A DNA stretch of 64,000 nucleotides from the NCBI RefSeq assembly GCF_002860325.1, contig NZ_PKOJ01000002.1, forward strand, positions 582,862 to 646,861, given 5' to 3'. A program made the position numbers and the translations under genes. Of this stretch, positions 18,564 through 27,398 are shown piece after piece. How positions within the stretch are numbered: position 1 is the stretch's first letter; every line of letters begins with the position of its first letter. The DNA comes from Neptunicoccus cionae (GTDB taxonomy: Bacteria; Pseudomonadota; Alphaproteobacteria; Rhodobacterales; Rhodobacteraceae). The notes under the pieces are model-generated. The model saw only the letters and a list, made by a program, of their open reading frames with translations. It was not told where the DNA came from and made no database searches.

Positions 18564-20374
18564 GACGCTTTGCAGGATTGATAGATGCCTTTGCACGGGC
18601 CGAAGGACCACCGCCGCAAACGCTCGGGGCGTTTTTTCGCTGGGCGCTGAGCGGGGCCTTCGGCTGGCTGGCGGTGGCGGGGCTGCTATCTGCCTTTGTC
18701 GGCACACTGGAAGTGGTGACTGCGATCCTGCTGGGCAAAGTGATCGACGCGGCCCTTCTCAGCGGGCCGGATGTGTTCTGGGACCAGAACCTGATGCTGC
18801 TGGTGCTTGCTGCCGGTTTCTTCCTGATCCTGCGCCCGTTGGCCTTTGGCGCATCTTCAACCGCCAATTCCGTGCTGGTGGCCCCGAACGTGAACCCGCT
18901 GGTGCTGACCCGCCTGCACCGCTGGACACTGGGGCAGACCGTCAGCTTCTTTGACGATGATTTCGCAGGCCGCATTGCCCAGAAACAGATGCAGGCGGCC
19001 CGCGCCATGACGGATGTGGCGGTCGAAGTCATCAACGTGGTGTTCTTCGCGCTCGCCTCGCTGGTCGGGTCGGTGCTGTTGCTGACCTCTATCAATGGCA
19101 CCGTTGCAATGGCGCTGGCGGTCTGGCTGCTGGTCTATTTGTTGCTGATCCGCTGGTTCATGCCCCGTATCCGCGAACGTTCCAAGGCACGGGCAGGCAC
19201 GCGGGCCATGGTGTCCGGTCAGGTGGTAGATACGATCACCAATATTAAAACCGTCAAACTCTTCGCCCATGCGGATCACGAAGACCGCGCCGCCATTGGC
19301 GCCATTTCGGAGTTCCGCGACCGCGCGCTTGATTTCGGCATCCTTTCTGCCGGTTTCCGACTGACTCTGATGATGGTGGCCGGACTTCTGCCGGTTGCCC
19401 TGATCGGCGGCACGCTCTGGCTCTGGTCCCGCGGGCTGGCCTCTCCGGGTGACATCGCCGCCGCGGGCACGATTTCCATCCGTATCGCGCAGATGACCGG
19501 CTGGGTCAGCTTCACCCTGATGGCGATCTGGGCCAATGTCGGAGAGGTCGAGGACGGCATGCGCACCCTGACCCCGCGCCACCGTCTGGATCAGCCCAAT
19601 GCCCCCAAGGGGCTGGACGGGCGCAAGGAAATCACCTTCGATCACGTCAGTTTCGGCTACGGTCGGGACGGCAACGGCATCGAGGACATCAACCTGACAA
19701 TCAAACCGGGCGAAAAAATCGGCATCGTCGGCGCGTCAGGTGCAGGGAAATCCACCCTCGTCGCCCTGTTGCTGCGACTTTACGACGTGGAAAAAGGCGC
19801 GATCCGTATTGGCGGGCAGGACATCCGCGAGGTGAGCGAGGAAGACCTGCGCCGCCAGATCGGTATGGTCACGCAGGACACCGCAATGTTCAACCGCTCG
19901 TCCCGCGACAACATCCTTTACGGTCGCCCTGATGCCACAGAAGACGACCTCATCGCCGCTGCCAAACGTGCCGAGGCCCATGACTTCATTCTCGGGCTGG
20001 AAGACCACAAGGGCCGCCGTGGCTACGATGCCCATCTCGGGGAACGCGGTGTCAAACTCTCCGGCGGCCAGCGCCAGCGGATTGCGCTCGCCCGTGCCAT
20101 CCTGAAGGATGCGCCGATACTGGTGCTGGACGAGGCCACCTCTGCGCTTGATTCCGAAGTGGAAGCCGCCATTCAAACAGCGCTCGATCAGGTGGTGGAG
20201 GGCAAAACCGTGCTCGCCATCGCGCACCGCCTGTCCACCATCGCGCGGATGGACCGGATTGTAGTGCTGGACGCAGGCCGGATCGTAGAGAGCGGCACCC
20301 ACGAAGAACTGCTCGACCTCAACGGCCATTACGCCGGATTCTGGTCGCGCCAGACCGACGGTTTCGCCGCCTGA
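18560..20374 (+). CDS. ABC exporter, fused membrane and ATPase domains (second half-transporter)
   Basis: Partner half-transporter, 604 aa, with six helices then an ATPase domain. Walker A is GASGAGKSTLVA, the signature LSGGQRQRIALARAI, Walker B ILVLDEATSALD and the H-loop IAHRLSTIA. Unlike many heterodimeric exporters neither half shows an obviously degenerate catalytic Glu. Translation is coupled through the ATGA overlap. Expression probably starts upstream of the first half; the pair is transcribed against the ribosomal cluster, which suggests later insertion between rimM and bluB. Confidence 0.9.
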   Translation: MRRFAGLIDAFARAEGPPPQTLGAFFRWALSGAFGWLAVAGLLSAFVGTLEVVTAILLGKVIDAALLSGPDVFWDQNLMLLVLAAGFFLILRPLAFGASSTANSVLVAPNVNPLVLTRLHRWTLGQTVSFFDDDFAGRIAQKQMQAARAMTDVAVEVINVVFFALASLVGSVLLLTSINGTVAMALAVWLLVYLLLIRWFMPRIRERSKARAGTRAMVSGQVVDTITNIKTVKLFAHADHEDRAAIGAISEFRDRALDFGILSAGFRLTLMMVAGLLPVALIGGTLWLWSRGLASPGDIAAAGTISIRIAQMTGWVSFTLMAIWANVGEVEDGMRTLTPRHRLDQPNAPKGLDGRKEITFDHVSFGYGRDGNGIEDINLTIKPGEKIGIVGASGAGKSTLVALLLRLYDVEKGAIRIGGQDIREVSEEDLRRQIGMVTQDTAMFNRSSRDNILYGRPDATEDDLIAAAKRAEAHDFILGLEDHKGRRGYDAHLGERGVKLSGGQRQRIALARAILKDAPILVLDEATSALDSEVEAAIQTALDQVVEGKTVLAIAHRLSTIARMDRIVVLDAGRIVESGTHEELLDLNGHYAGFWSRQTDGFAA

Positions 20375-20416
20375 TAGGGATTTACGCTCTTTTTGGGGGA
20401 AAATATCCCGGGGTTT

Positions 20417-20433
20417 CAGGGGCAGCGCCCCTG
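20417..20433. repeat. Small GC-rich hairpin repeat-like element
   Basis: CAGGGGC and GCCCCTG separated by 3 nt, preceded by AAAATATCCCGGGG. It lies between the convergent ABC exporter and bluB. This composition resembles intergenic hairpins dispersed in Rhodobacteraceae genomes (recollection, unverified). It could terminate both genes, but no U-tract follows. Confidence 0.4.
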
Positions 20434-20444
20434 ATCCTGTGCGC

Positions 20445-21074
20445 CTAGCGGGAAATCACGTCAACGGTTTCCGTCCGCTCTTCCCAGCCTTTGGCTTCCA
20501 GTTCCGGTTGCAGGCTTTCCTCGGTCGGGTAGCCGACACACAGATAGGCCACCAGAGACCAGCTTTCCGGCACGCCAAGATCCGCGCGCAACTGGTTTGC
20601 ATCCAGAATGGATACCCAGCCGACCCCCAGACCATAGGCCCGTGCCACCAGCCAGAAAGACATGATGGCCGAAACCACGGAATAGCGGCGGGTTTCTGTC
20701 ATGGTTGCAGCGCCAAGGCCGGAACCTTTCTCCGTTTCCTCGTCACAAAAGATCGCAAATTGAACGGGGGCTTCTTTCATACCGGCCAGCTTCAGGCTGG
20801 CATAGGTTTTCGCCTTGTCACCGGAATATCCAGCAAGGGCTGCATCATTCTGGATTTGGAAATTTTCATAGGCTTTGGCTCGTGCCGCCTCGGATTCCAG
20901 GCTGACAATGCGCCAGGGTTCGGACAGGCCGACGGAAGGGGACAGGCGAAACGCGTCCAGACATTCGGCAAGGCTGTCTTGGGGAACAGGGGTGGTTTTG
21001 AAGTGGCGCACATCGCGGCGCCACTTCAACAGATTTACAAACTCGGACCGGAACTCTGCGGTAAATTTATGCAT
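20445..21074 (-). CDS. bluB: 5,6-dimethylbenzimidazole synthase BluB
   Basis: Flavin-destroying nitroreductase-fold enzyme, 209 aa, that turns reduced FMN and oxygen into the lower ligand of vitamin B12. The BluB-type opening WRRDVRHFKTTPV supplies FMN phosphate contacts. SVGLSEPWRIV and the segment AYGLGVGWVSILD, typical of BluB rather than general nitroreductases, follow. The true start is MHKFTAEFR; an upstream frame reads back through the Ala/Lys-rich tail of rpsP and is spurious. It begins 22 bp after rpsP on the same strand and is probably cotranscribed. No other cobalamin gene is nearby. Confidence 0.88.
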   Translation of the reverse strand: MHKFTAEFRSEFVNLLKWRRDVRHFKTTPVPQDSLAECLDAFRLSPSVGLSEPWRIVSLESEAARAKAYENFQIQNDAALAGYSGDKAKTYASLKLAGMKEAPVQFAIFCDEETEKGSGLGAATMTETRRYSVVSAIMSFWLVARAYGLGVGWVSILDANQLRADLGVPESWSLVAYLCVGYPTEESLQPELEAKGWEERTETVDVISR

Positions 21075-21096
21075 TTCGATCCGTTCCGTGTTTGGT

Positions 21097-21498
21097 TTAT
21101 TCAGCAGCAGCTTCTTCGCTAGGAGCTTCTTCTGCAGGTGCAGCAGCGGCTTCTTTGGCAGCAGCTTCTTTAGCGGCTTTCTCTTCGGCGCGCTCAACAG
21201 CTTTTTTGCCTGGCTTGGCTTTTTTCAGGTTGGCGCGCTCTTTCTTCTCAACAACGCCGGCAGCTTCCAGAAAACGGGAAACACGGTCTGTTGGCTGTGC
21301 GCCTTCGCCGAGCCAGTACTGAACGCGTTCCATGTCCAGTTGAACGCGGTTTTCGTCGTCTTTGGCCAGCAGCGGGTTGTATGTGCCGAGTTTTTCAACG
21401 TAGCGGCCATCGCGTGGCATACGTGTGTCGGCTGCAACAACACGGTAGAAAGGGCGTTTCTTGGAACCGCCGCGGGCCAGTCTGATCTTCATTGCCAT
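21097..21498 (-). CDS. rpsP: 30S ribosomal protein bS16
   Basis: Small-subunit protein needed for 30S assembly, 133 aa. The conserved core is [20 protein letters not shown] and [13 protein letters not shown]. The C-terminus carries an Ala/Glu/Lys-rich tail of about 45 residues, common in Rhodobacteraceae bS16. It follows the chorismate mutase gene by 60 bp in the ffh transcript and precedes bluB. Confidence 0.97.
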   Translation of the reverse strand: MAMKIRLARGGSKKRPFYRVVAADTRMPRDGRYVEKLGTYNPLLAKDDENRVQLDMERVQYWLGEGAQPTDRVSRFLEAAGVVEKKERANLKKAKPGKKAVERAEEKAAKEAAAKEAAAAPAEEAPSEEAAAE

Positions 21499-21558
21499 GG
21501 GTGTATCTCCTTTAGATGGCGTGGTCGGGGGGCGCTCGTCCCACCCTACATTCGGGAA

Positions 21559-21870
21559 TTAGGATTGATGTTGTTTGTGGTGCTGGATGACTTCGCTGAT
21601 GATGAAGTTCAGGAACTTCTTGGCGAATTCGGGATCAAGATCCGCCTCGCGGGCCAGACGTTCCAGACGGTCTATCTGGCTGGCTTCACGGGTTGGATCA
21701 GATGGCGGGAGGTCATGGGCAGCTTTCAGCTTTCCCACGGCCTGTGTGTGTTTGAACCGCTCGCCCAGAGTATAGACAAGGATCGCATCCAGACGGTCGA
21801 TACTGGCGCGGTGTTCCTTTAGAAGCTCTGCAGCTTTTTCAACGGCGGTGTTGTCTGCACCGGTGCTCAT
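21559..21870 (-). CDS. Chorismate mutase (AroQ type)
   Basis: Small all-helical chorismate mutase, 103 aa, converting chorismate to prephenate at the branch to Phe and Tyr. Helix 1 (HRASIDRLDAILVYTLGERF) provides the first active-site Arg and the LGERFKHTQAVGKLKA segment the Arg/Lys pair. The later FAKKFLNFIISEVI helix matches the AroQ C-terminus. The start was set at MSTGADN because it overlaps the end of the acetyltransferase by 4 nt (ATGA). Its position between ffh and rpsP is a lineage-typical arrangement. Confidence 0.88.
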   Translation of the reverse strand: MSTGADNTAVEKAAELLKEHRASIDRLDAILVYTLGERFKHTQAVGKLKAAHDLPPSDPTREASQIDRLERLAREADLDPEFAKKFLNFIISEVIQHHKQHQS

Positions 21871-22391
21871 CGGGCGTACTCCGGTGTCGGGTAACGGTAG
21901 ATATGGTCTTCGCCCATATGCGGGTTGTGATAGGCCTTCTCGAAAGTGCCGCCCATCCGTTCCGCCAGCGCAATCGAACGCGCATTTCCCGGCACAATAT
22001 GGGACGACAGGGTTTTGAAGCCCAAATCCTCGAATGCCCACTGGCGGGCCCGCTCTGCGCCTTCGCGCGCGATTCCACGGCCTTCAAACGCTTCGAACAG
22101 GGCATAGCCCAGTTCCGGTTCCGGCCAGCCTTCGGGGTTCCAGATGCCGGTCAGACCCGCAACCGCGCCGCTGGCTTTTTCCACGATGGAAAAATAACCG
22201 TAACCGTGGATGTGCCAGTGGCCCACATTGGTCGCAAACCAGCGCCATGCCTCATCCCGTTTCAGGCGACCGCCAAAACCCACACAATGTTCGGAATCAT
22301 AGAAGGCAGCCAGCGGTTCGAAATCCGCGACCTGTGGTCCACGCAGGACCAACCGTTCTGTTTCCAGTGTGGGGGCGTTTGTCAGGGTCAT
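21867..22391 (-). CDS. GNAT-family N-acetyltransferase (RimJ/RimL-like)
   Basis: Acetyl-CoA-dependent acetyltransferase, 174 aa, cytoplasmic. The opening TLETERLVLRGPQ and the acetyl-CoA loop region ELGYALFEAFEGRGIAREG define the RimJ-like GNAT group. SSHIVPGNARSIALAERMG is the usual C-terminal motif. It overlaps ffh upstream and chorismate mutase downstream by 4 nt each, so all three are translationally coupled. The acceptor is unknown; the location next to ribosomal genes makes a ribosomal-protein N-terminus a reasonable guess. Confidence 0.85.
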   Translation of the reverse strand: MTLTNAPTLETERLVLRGPQVADFEPLAAFYDSEHCVGFGGRLKRDEAWRWFATNVGHWHIHGYGYFSIVEKASGAVAGLTGIWNPEGWPEPELGYALFEAFEGRGIAREGAERARQWAFEDLGFKTLSSHIVPGNARSIALAERMGGTFEKAYHNPHMGEDHIYRYPTPEYAR

Positions 22392-23902
22392 TTTTTCTTC
22401 CCGAAACCGGACAGACCGGGGGGCAGTTGCAAACCGCCGCCGCCCAGACCGGGCAGGCCACCGGGCAGCTTGCCGCCCAGTTTCTTCGCCGCGGCTTCAA
22501 GCTGTTTGGGATCCATATCTGCGGGCATTCCGCCGGGCAGGCCACCGCCCTTGCCCATCATGCCCTTCATGGCCTGTTTCATCATGCCGCCTTTGCCCAT
22601 CTTACCCATCTTCTTCATCATGTCGGCCATCTGCCGGTGCATCTTGAGAAGTTTGTTCAGATCAGACACTTCCATGCCTGCCCCGCGCGCAATCCGCTTT
22701 TTACGGCTGGCTTGCAGGATCGCAGGGTTGGCGCGTTCCTTTTTGGTCATGGACTGGATCAGGGCGACCTGACGTTTCAGCACAGAGTCGTCAAAACCGG
22801 CGTCTTCCACCTGTTTTGCCATTTTCTTCATGCCCGGCATCATCCCCATGATGCCTTCCATGCCGCCCATTTTCTGCATCTGCTCCAGTTGGCCTTTCAG
22901 GTCGTTCATGTTGAACTGACCTTTGACGAACCGTTTCATCATCTTTTCGGCCTGTTCGGCCTCGATGGTTTCCTGCGCCTTTTCCACAAGACTGACGATA
23001 TCGCCCATGCCAAGGATGCGGCCCGCGATGCGCTCGGGGTGGAATTCCTCCAGCGCGTCCATTTTTTCGCCAAGGCCGACGAATTTGATCGGCTTGCCGG
23101 TCACAGCTTTCATAGATAGCGCCGCACCGCCGCGCCCGTCCCCGTCCATACGGGTCAGCACCACGCCGGACACGCCGATCTTGTCGTCGAACTCTGTCGC
23201 GACATTCACCGCGTCCTGACCTGTCAGCCCGTCAACCACCAGCAGGGTTTCCCGCGGCTTGGTCACATCGCGCACATCAGCGGCCTGCTGGATCAGTTCC
23301 TGATCAATATGCAGGCGGCCAGCCGTGTCGAGCATGTAAACGTCATAGCCACCCAAGGTCGCCTGCTGCTTGGCCCGTTTGGCAATCTGTACAGGCGTTT
23401 CGCCCTTTACGATCGGCAGAGTGTCAACGCCGATCTGTGTGCCCAGAATTGCAAGCTGTTCCATCGCCGCCGGACGGTTGGTATCAAGCGAGGCCATCAG
23501 CACCCGCTTCTTGTCCCGCTCTGTCAGACGCTTGGCGAGCTTCGCAGTCGTTGTGGTCTTACCCGACCCTTGCAAACCAACCATCAGGATCGGTGCAGGG
23601 GCGTTGTCAATTTTCAACTGGCCCGCGTTGGCATCGTCACCGGCAAGGAAATGCACCATCTCGTCGTGCACGACCTTGACGACCTGCTGACCCGGCGTCA
23701 CCGATTTGGTTACGTTCTGCCCTGTCGCCTTTTCCTGCACAGCCTTGATAAAGTCACGGGCCACCGGCAGGGAAACATCGGCTTCCAGCAGGGCCACACG
23801 TACTTCGCGCAGGGCGGTGGACACATCAGCGTCAGACAGCGCACCCTGTTTGGTCAGCTTGTCTAAAACGCCAGAGAGGCGGTCGGAGAGACTTTCGAAC
23901 AT
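22388..23902 (-). CDS. ffh: Signal recognition particle GTPase Ffh
   Basis: SRP54-type GTPase, 504 aa, that binds signal peptides and 4.5S RNA and targets ribosomes to FtsY and the translocon. The NG domain has G1 GLQGSGKTTTTAKLA, DTAGRLHIDQELI and the G4 region TRMDGDGRGGAALS. The C-terminal M domain is Met-rich and ends in a long Gly/Met/Lys tail. It heads the ffh - GNAT - chorismate mutase - rpsP - bluB transcript. No SRP RNA gene was recognised nearby. Confidence 0.96.
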   Translation of the reverse strand: MFESLSDRLSGVLDKLTKQGALSDADVSTALREVRVALLEADVSLPVARDFIKAVQEKATGQNVTKSVTPGQQVVKVVHDEMVHFLAGDDANAGQLKIDNAPAPILMVGLQGSGKTTTTAKLAKRLTERDKKRVLMASLDTNRPAAMEQLAILGTQIGVDTLPIVKGETPVQIAKRAKQQATLGGYDVYMLDTAGRLHIDQELIQQAADVRDVTKPRETLLVVDGLTGQDAVNVATEFDDKIGVSGVVLTRMDGDGRGGAALSMKAVTGKPIKFVGLGEKMDALEEFHPERIAGRILGMGDIVSLVEKAQETIEAEQAEKMMKRFVKGQFNMNDLKGQLEQMQKMGGMEGIMGMMPGMKKMAKQVEDAGFDDSVLKRQVALIQSMTKKERANPAILQASRKKRIARGAGMEVSDLNKLLKMHRQMADMMKKMGKMGKGGMMKQAMKGMMGKGGGLPGGMPADMDPKQLEAAAKKLGGKLPGGLPGLGGGGLQLPPGLSGFGKKK

Positions 23903-24076
23903 GGCCTTGGCGTCCTTTCAGTTAACGCGGTTGCAGTCTATGTAAGCAGCCTCCTGATATTCCCAGTCCCAGAACGCCCTTGCCCATACGACAAAATCAC
24001 CCGTGGGCGAAACTCGCTGACGGGTGGCGATCCTGAGACCGGAAGGCTGGTGCTTCCAATGGATAAAGCAGCGTTT

Positions 24077-24094
24077 AGGGGGCCGAAGCCCCCT
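24077..24094 (-). terminator. Hairpin after azoR
   Basis: GGGGGC and GCCCCC with a 4-nt loop (TTCG on the minus strand), 8 bp beyond the azoR stop. The stem is strong but the following sequence is only weakly T-rich. Confidence 0.55.
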
Positions 24095-24101
24095 TGTCAA
24101 G

Positions 24102-24689
24102 TTATGCTGCCAAAGCGTCGATTGCGGCTTCGGCCTTGGGCACAACAGTGTCGGAATTGGCCACCAACGAGGCAGCGTCGATGAAGGTCACATCCGTGAT
24201 ACCGACAAAGCCGAGCACGGTGGTCACAAACGGTGTGGCGTGATCCGCCGCGCTGCCGATAGGAACACCGCCGGTAGCAACGATAACAACCGCACGCTTG
24301 CCTTCCAGCAGCCCCTTTGCACCTTCGTCAGTATAGGCAAAAGTTTCACCGTTACGGGCGATCAGGTCTACCCAGGCCTTGAAACTGGCAGGAACACCGA
24401 AGTTGTACATGGGAAGGCCAATAACAATTGTATCAGCTTCTTTAAGCTCTGCGATCAGCGTGTCGGACAGCTCCAATGCGGCAGTTTGCTCGGCAGTGCG
24501 GGCATCTGCTGGTGTCCAGTTGGCGTTCAGCCATTGTTCATCTACCGAAGGAACGGCTGCGGACAGATCACGTTCGATCACCCGGGTGTCTGCGCCTGAC
24601 AGTTTTGCAACGGCGCGGTCCACCAAAGGGCGCGAGGCGCTGGCGGTGATTCGAGCGGATGCATTGATTTTCAGGATTGTGTTAGTCAT
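24102..24689 (-). CDS. azoR: FMN-dependent NADH:azo/quinone oxidoreductase AzoR
   Basis: Flavodoxin-fold homodimeric oxidoreductase, 195 aa, reducing quinones (and azo dyes) by two electrons, probably for detoxification. The N-terminal phosphate-binding segment is KINASARITASASRPLVDR. The flavin loop is GLPMYNFGVPASFKAWVD, and ATGGVPIGSAADHATP is the usual third FMN contact. It is monocistronic and divergent from an EamA exporter. Confidence 0.9.
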   Translation of the reverse strand: MTNTILKINASARITASASRPLVDRAVAKLSGADTRVIERDLSAAVPSVDEQWLNANWTPADARTAEQTAALELSDTLIAELKEADTIVIGLPMYNFGVPASFKAWVDLIARNGETFAYTDEGAKGLLEGKRAVVIVATGGVPIGSAADHATPFVTTVLGFVGITDVTFIDAASLVANSDTVVPKAEAAIDALAA

Positions 24690-24846
24690 GGTAAGTCTCC
24701 AAATTCTGTTACCCGAGACTTAAGCCCCAAAGAGACCGGACATAAGCCCGCGCTTTGGCAAAGCATTGTTCCACGATTAGCAACACTGCAAAGATTGCGC
24801 ACGCGACTTCAGATTGCCAACCCGCTGTGATGGGGTAAGAAGAAGT

Positions 24847-25749
24847 ATGACAATAGCAAGCATCCCTGCGCAGGCAGCCCAAAGGCGCGGCCATCTGGCC
24901 ATGCTAACCTTCTCCGTCCTTGTTGCAGGTTCGTTCCCGCTGGGCGTGCGGATCGCCCATCTGGTAGACCCGCTGTCCCTGACCGCCCTGCGGTTTGTGC
25001 TGGCCTCGATCGTTGTAGGGGCGTTTACCGGACTTGGCCCGGGACTCAAAGGCTCGGACCTGAAGGCGCCATGGCGTTACGTTCTGCTCGGCGGGATATT
25101 CTCGGTTTACTTCGTGCTTATGTTTGAAGCGCTCAAAACCGCCTCTTCGGTTTCAACAGCCGCAATTTTCACCCTGACTCCGATACTGTCAGCAATATTC
25201 GGCTATATCCTGTTGCGCCAGATCACCACCCGCTGGATGACCCTTGCACTGGTTGTGGGGGGCAGCGGCGCGGTCTGGGTGATTTTCCGCGGCGATTTGA
25301 ACGCCTTGTTGCGTTTTGACGTTGGACGCGGCGAGATTATCTTCTTCACCGGCTGCATCGCCCATGCGTTTTACACCCCGCTCGTGCGCCGCCTGAACCG
25401 CGGAGAGCATCCGGCCGTCTTCACACTTGGTACTCTGATCGCGGGCGGTATCATCCTGCTTGCACTGTCCTTCCGCGATCTTGCAGTCGTAGACTGGGCC
25501 GCCCTGCCCCCGATTTTCTGGATCGGGCTGGCCTATCTGTCGATCAGTTCTACGGCAATAACCTTCTTTCTGGTGCAGTATGCTACCCTGTCCCTGCCTT
25601 CGGCCAAAGTCATGGCCTATACCTATCTCACTCCAAGCTGGGTGATCGTCTGGGAACTGGCGCTTGGCGGTGGCGTACCGTCACCCGTGATCTTGATCGG
25701 GGTCGCTGGAACAGTGCTGGCCCTGTTCATGCTGCTACAGGACAGATAG
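24847..25749 (+). CDS. EamA/DMT-family transporter
   Basis: Ten-helix drug/metabolite transporter of the inner membrane, 300 aa, with two EamA repeats (LTFSVLVAGSFPLGVRIAHL and EIIFFTGCIAHAFYTPLVRR). The start was taken at MTIASIPAQ, which follows an AAGAAG site; an upstream GTG/ATG option adds an unlikely leader. It is divergent from azoR and convergent with the ArsR regulator 6 bp away. Substrate unknown. Confidence 0.86.
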   Translation: MTIASIPAQAAQRRGHLAMLTFSVLVAGSFPLGVRIAHLVDPLSLTALRFVLASIVVGAFTGLGPGLKGSDLKAPWRYVLLGGIFSVYFVLMFEALKTASSVSTAAIFTLTPILSAIFGYILLRQITTRWMTLALVVGGSGAVWVIFRGDLNALLRFDVGRGEIIFFTGCIAHAFYTPLVRRLNRGEHPAVFTLGTLIAGGIILLALSFRDLAVVDWAALPPIFWIGLAYLSISSTAITFFLVQYATLSLPSAKVMAYTYLTPSWVIVWELALGGGVPSPVILIGVAGTVLALFMLLQDR

Positions 25750-25755
25750 ACGCGA

Positions 25756-26088
25756 TCATTCCGTCGCAATGGTCTCGGATGCAAGAAACCTTTCGAACTG
25801 GTCGAGGTTGACCGCTTCGAACTGTCCGAAGCCTTCCATCCAGACCGAAGCCTCCCGCAACGCTTCGGGCACCAGTTTGCACCACTTCACCCGTCCCCGC
25901 CGTTCCTGTTCGATCAAGCCCGCACGGGTCAGAATTTGCAGATGTTTCGAAATCGCAGCCAGAGACATCTCGAATGGCTCCGCGACATCCGTCACTGCCA
26001 TATCATCCTCAAGCAAGAGGCTGAGAATCGCCCGACGGGTCGGATCGGACAAAGCAGAGAAGACAAGATCGAGCGAAGTTGAAGCCAT
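25756..26088 (-). CDS. ArsR-family transcriptional regulator
   Basis: Winged-helix repressor of 110 aa. The DNA-binding region is FSALSDPTRRAILSLLL, then FEMSLAAISKHLQIL as recognition helix, then RRGRVKWCKLVPEAL as wing. There is no metal-binding CxC motif; a single Cys in the wing means metal sensing is unlikely. It resembles the SdpR/activator-like subgroup often paired with SRPBCC genes, but no such partner is adjacent. It converges with the EamA gene, so its target is not obvious. Confidence 0.85.
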   Translation of the reverse strand: MASTSLDLVFSALSDPTRRAILSLLLEDDMAVTDVAEPFEMSLAAISKHLQILTRAGLIEQERRGRVKWCKLVPEALREASVWMEGFGQFEAVNLDQFERFLASETIATE

Positions 26089-26231
26089 ACTCCAGCCCTA
26101 GCGGCACCGCCCCTGCGTGGTCAAGCTGTCATGAACACGCAACAAAGGGCCGATCCCCTTGTTTTTAAGCCCCTTCGCAGGACCGGACAAAAGAAAGTGC
26201 AAAAGAGCGCAAATAACCGTCAATTCCCCGC

Positions 26232-26260
26232 TTGACGCCTGCCGTTCCTTTGCCTAAACA
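26232..26260 (+). promoter_or_regulatory. Promoter of tRNA-Met
   Basis: TTGACG, a 17-nt spacer and TAAACA, ending 12 nt before the tRNA 5' end. Spacing and position are ideal for a sigma70 promoter. Confidence 0.6.
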
Positions 26261-26272
26261 GCGCCACGGTAC

Positions 26273-26349
26273 GGCGGGGTAGCTCAGGTGGTTAGAGCAG
26301 CGGAATCATAATCCGCGTGTCGGGGGTTCAAGTCCCTCTCCCGCTACCA
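26273..26349 (+). tRNA. tRNA-Met(CAT), elongator type
   Basis: Full cloverleaf by eye. The acceptor GGCGGGG pairs with TCCCGCT; the D-stem is GCTC/GAGC. The anticodon stem GCGGA/TCCGC holds loop ATCATAA with CAT, the T-stem is GGGGG/CCCTC, and CCA is encoded. The anticodon stem lacks the three G:C pairs of initiator tRNA. Ile2 (lysidine) cannot be fully excluded. Its 3' flank is an old integration site. Confidence 0.93.
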
Positions 26350-26378
26350 ACACTTTCAATGACTTAGGAAGATCAGCC

Positions 26379-26394
26379 GCCGAAACGTTTCGGC
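26379..26394. repeat. 16-bp perfect palindrome after tRNA-Met
   Basis: GCCGAAACGTTTCGGC, followed by two close copies of CAGTTGGGA. It lies between tRNA-Met and the integrase remnant, so it may be a terminator for the tRNA or a leftover of the lost element's attachment region. Confidence 0.5.
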
Positions 26395-26404
26395 AGTTGG
26401 GACG

Positions 26405-26593
26405 TCAGTTGGGAGAATTTCCTGAATTTGCGTATGTCTCCAGTTTGTGAATCGCAGACCGCCCCAGAGCAGAATCCCTACTCAAATAGTGCGCATCCAA
26501 GATCGCAGTCACCTGGCTAAGACGGTGACCGGTTATGGCAGCAATCTCGGGAACGGAACAATTCGCAATAGCCAGGTGTGCAGCTGCGGCTCC
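26405..26593 (-). pseudogene. Tyrosine integrase remnant (C-terminal ~60 residues)
   Basis: The frame keeps a recognisable phage-integrase C-terminus: a Leu/Ala-rich helix, CSVPEIAAITGH (the GH box) and ILDAHYLSRD with the nucleophilic Tyr. The HxxR box and everything before it are gone; the reading frame simply runs on into the tail of terC. Its position about 55 bp from the 3' end of tRNA-Met marks a former island whose bulk was deleted. No function is expected. Confidence 0.72.
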
Positions 26594-26600
26594 ATTGCAT

Positions 26601-27398
26601 TCACATATCCTGACTTTTAGGCTGCGAAGTTGATCGCGCCCGTGCGCGCTGGTTCCGTCGTGCAAACATGTTCAGTGCCTCCACAAACGCTGCAAACGCC
26701 ATGGCCGCGTAGATATAGCCCTTTGGCACGTGCCGTCCGAACCCGTCGGCGATCAGCACCATCCCGATCATCAGCAAAAATGCTAGTGCGAGCATGATAA
26801 CCGTCGGATTGTCGTGAACAAATCGTGTGACCGGACCAGCGGCAAGGAACATGATACCTACGGCAACGATAACAGCGGCATACATCACCGCGATGACTTC
26901 CGTCATGCCGATAGCAGTAAGAATACTGTCCACAGAGAATACCACATCAAGCGCCACGATCTGCACGATTACAGTGCCAAGCGCCGCTGTCGCCCCCGAG
27001 GTAAAAACAGATTCCGCCGGTTGGGGCTGAACCTTCTGATGAATCTCACTGGTTGCTTTCCACACCAGAAACATTCCACCGCCAATAAGGATCAGATCCC
27101 GCCACGAGAAAGCTGTTTCAAAGGTCGGCTCGCCGTGAGCCCCCAAGGGGCCGGAAATCCCAAGATCAAAGACCGGCTCTTTCAGTCCCACAATCCATGC
27201 AATCATCCCAAGCAAGAGCAGTCTGAGCACAAGAGCCAACGCAATGCCGACCTGACGGGCACGGGTGCGAGCGGGTTCGGGTAACTTGTTGGCGACAATC
27301 GAGATGAAAATCAGGTTGTCGATCCCGAGCACGATTTCCATTGTCGCAAGTGCGAAAAAAGCGGCCCAAATTTCGGGGGAAAGCAAAAGTTCTGACAT
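26601..27398 (-). CDS. TerC-family integral membrane protein
   Basis: Membrane protein of 265 aa with about seven helices, of the TerC/Alx family linked to manganese export and metal homeostasis. Diagnostic acidic motifs are MEIVLGIDNLIFISI in helix 2 and ALDVVFSVDSILTAIGM in a later helix. The start is MSELLLSPE. The last 20 residues are a basic and polar tail; because the gene abuts an integrase remnant, this tail may have been altered by the old insertion (inference). Gene is monocistronic. Confidence 0.88.
   Translation of the reverse strand: MSELLLSPEIWAAFFALATMEIVLGIDNLIFISIVANKLPEPARTRARQVGIALALVLRLLLLGMIAWIVGLKEPVFDLGISGPLGAHGEPTFETAFSWRDLILIGGGMFLVWKATSEIHQKVQPQPAESVFTSGATAALGTVIVQIVALDVVFSVDSILTAIGMTEVIAVMYAAVIVAVGIMFLAAGPVTRFVHDNPTVIMLALAFLLMIGMVLIADGFGRHVPKGYIYAAMAFAAFVEALNMFARRNQRARARSTSQPKSQDM

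Noticed and set aside
25756..26088. Metal-responsive ArsR sensor
   Set aside because: The metal-binding Cys pair of the recognition helix is absent.
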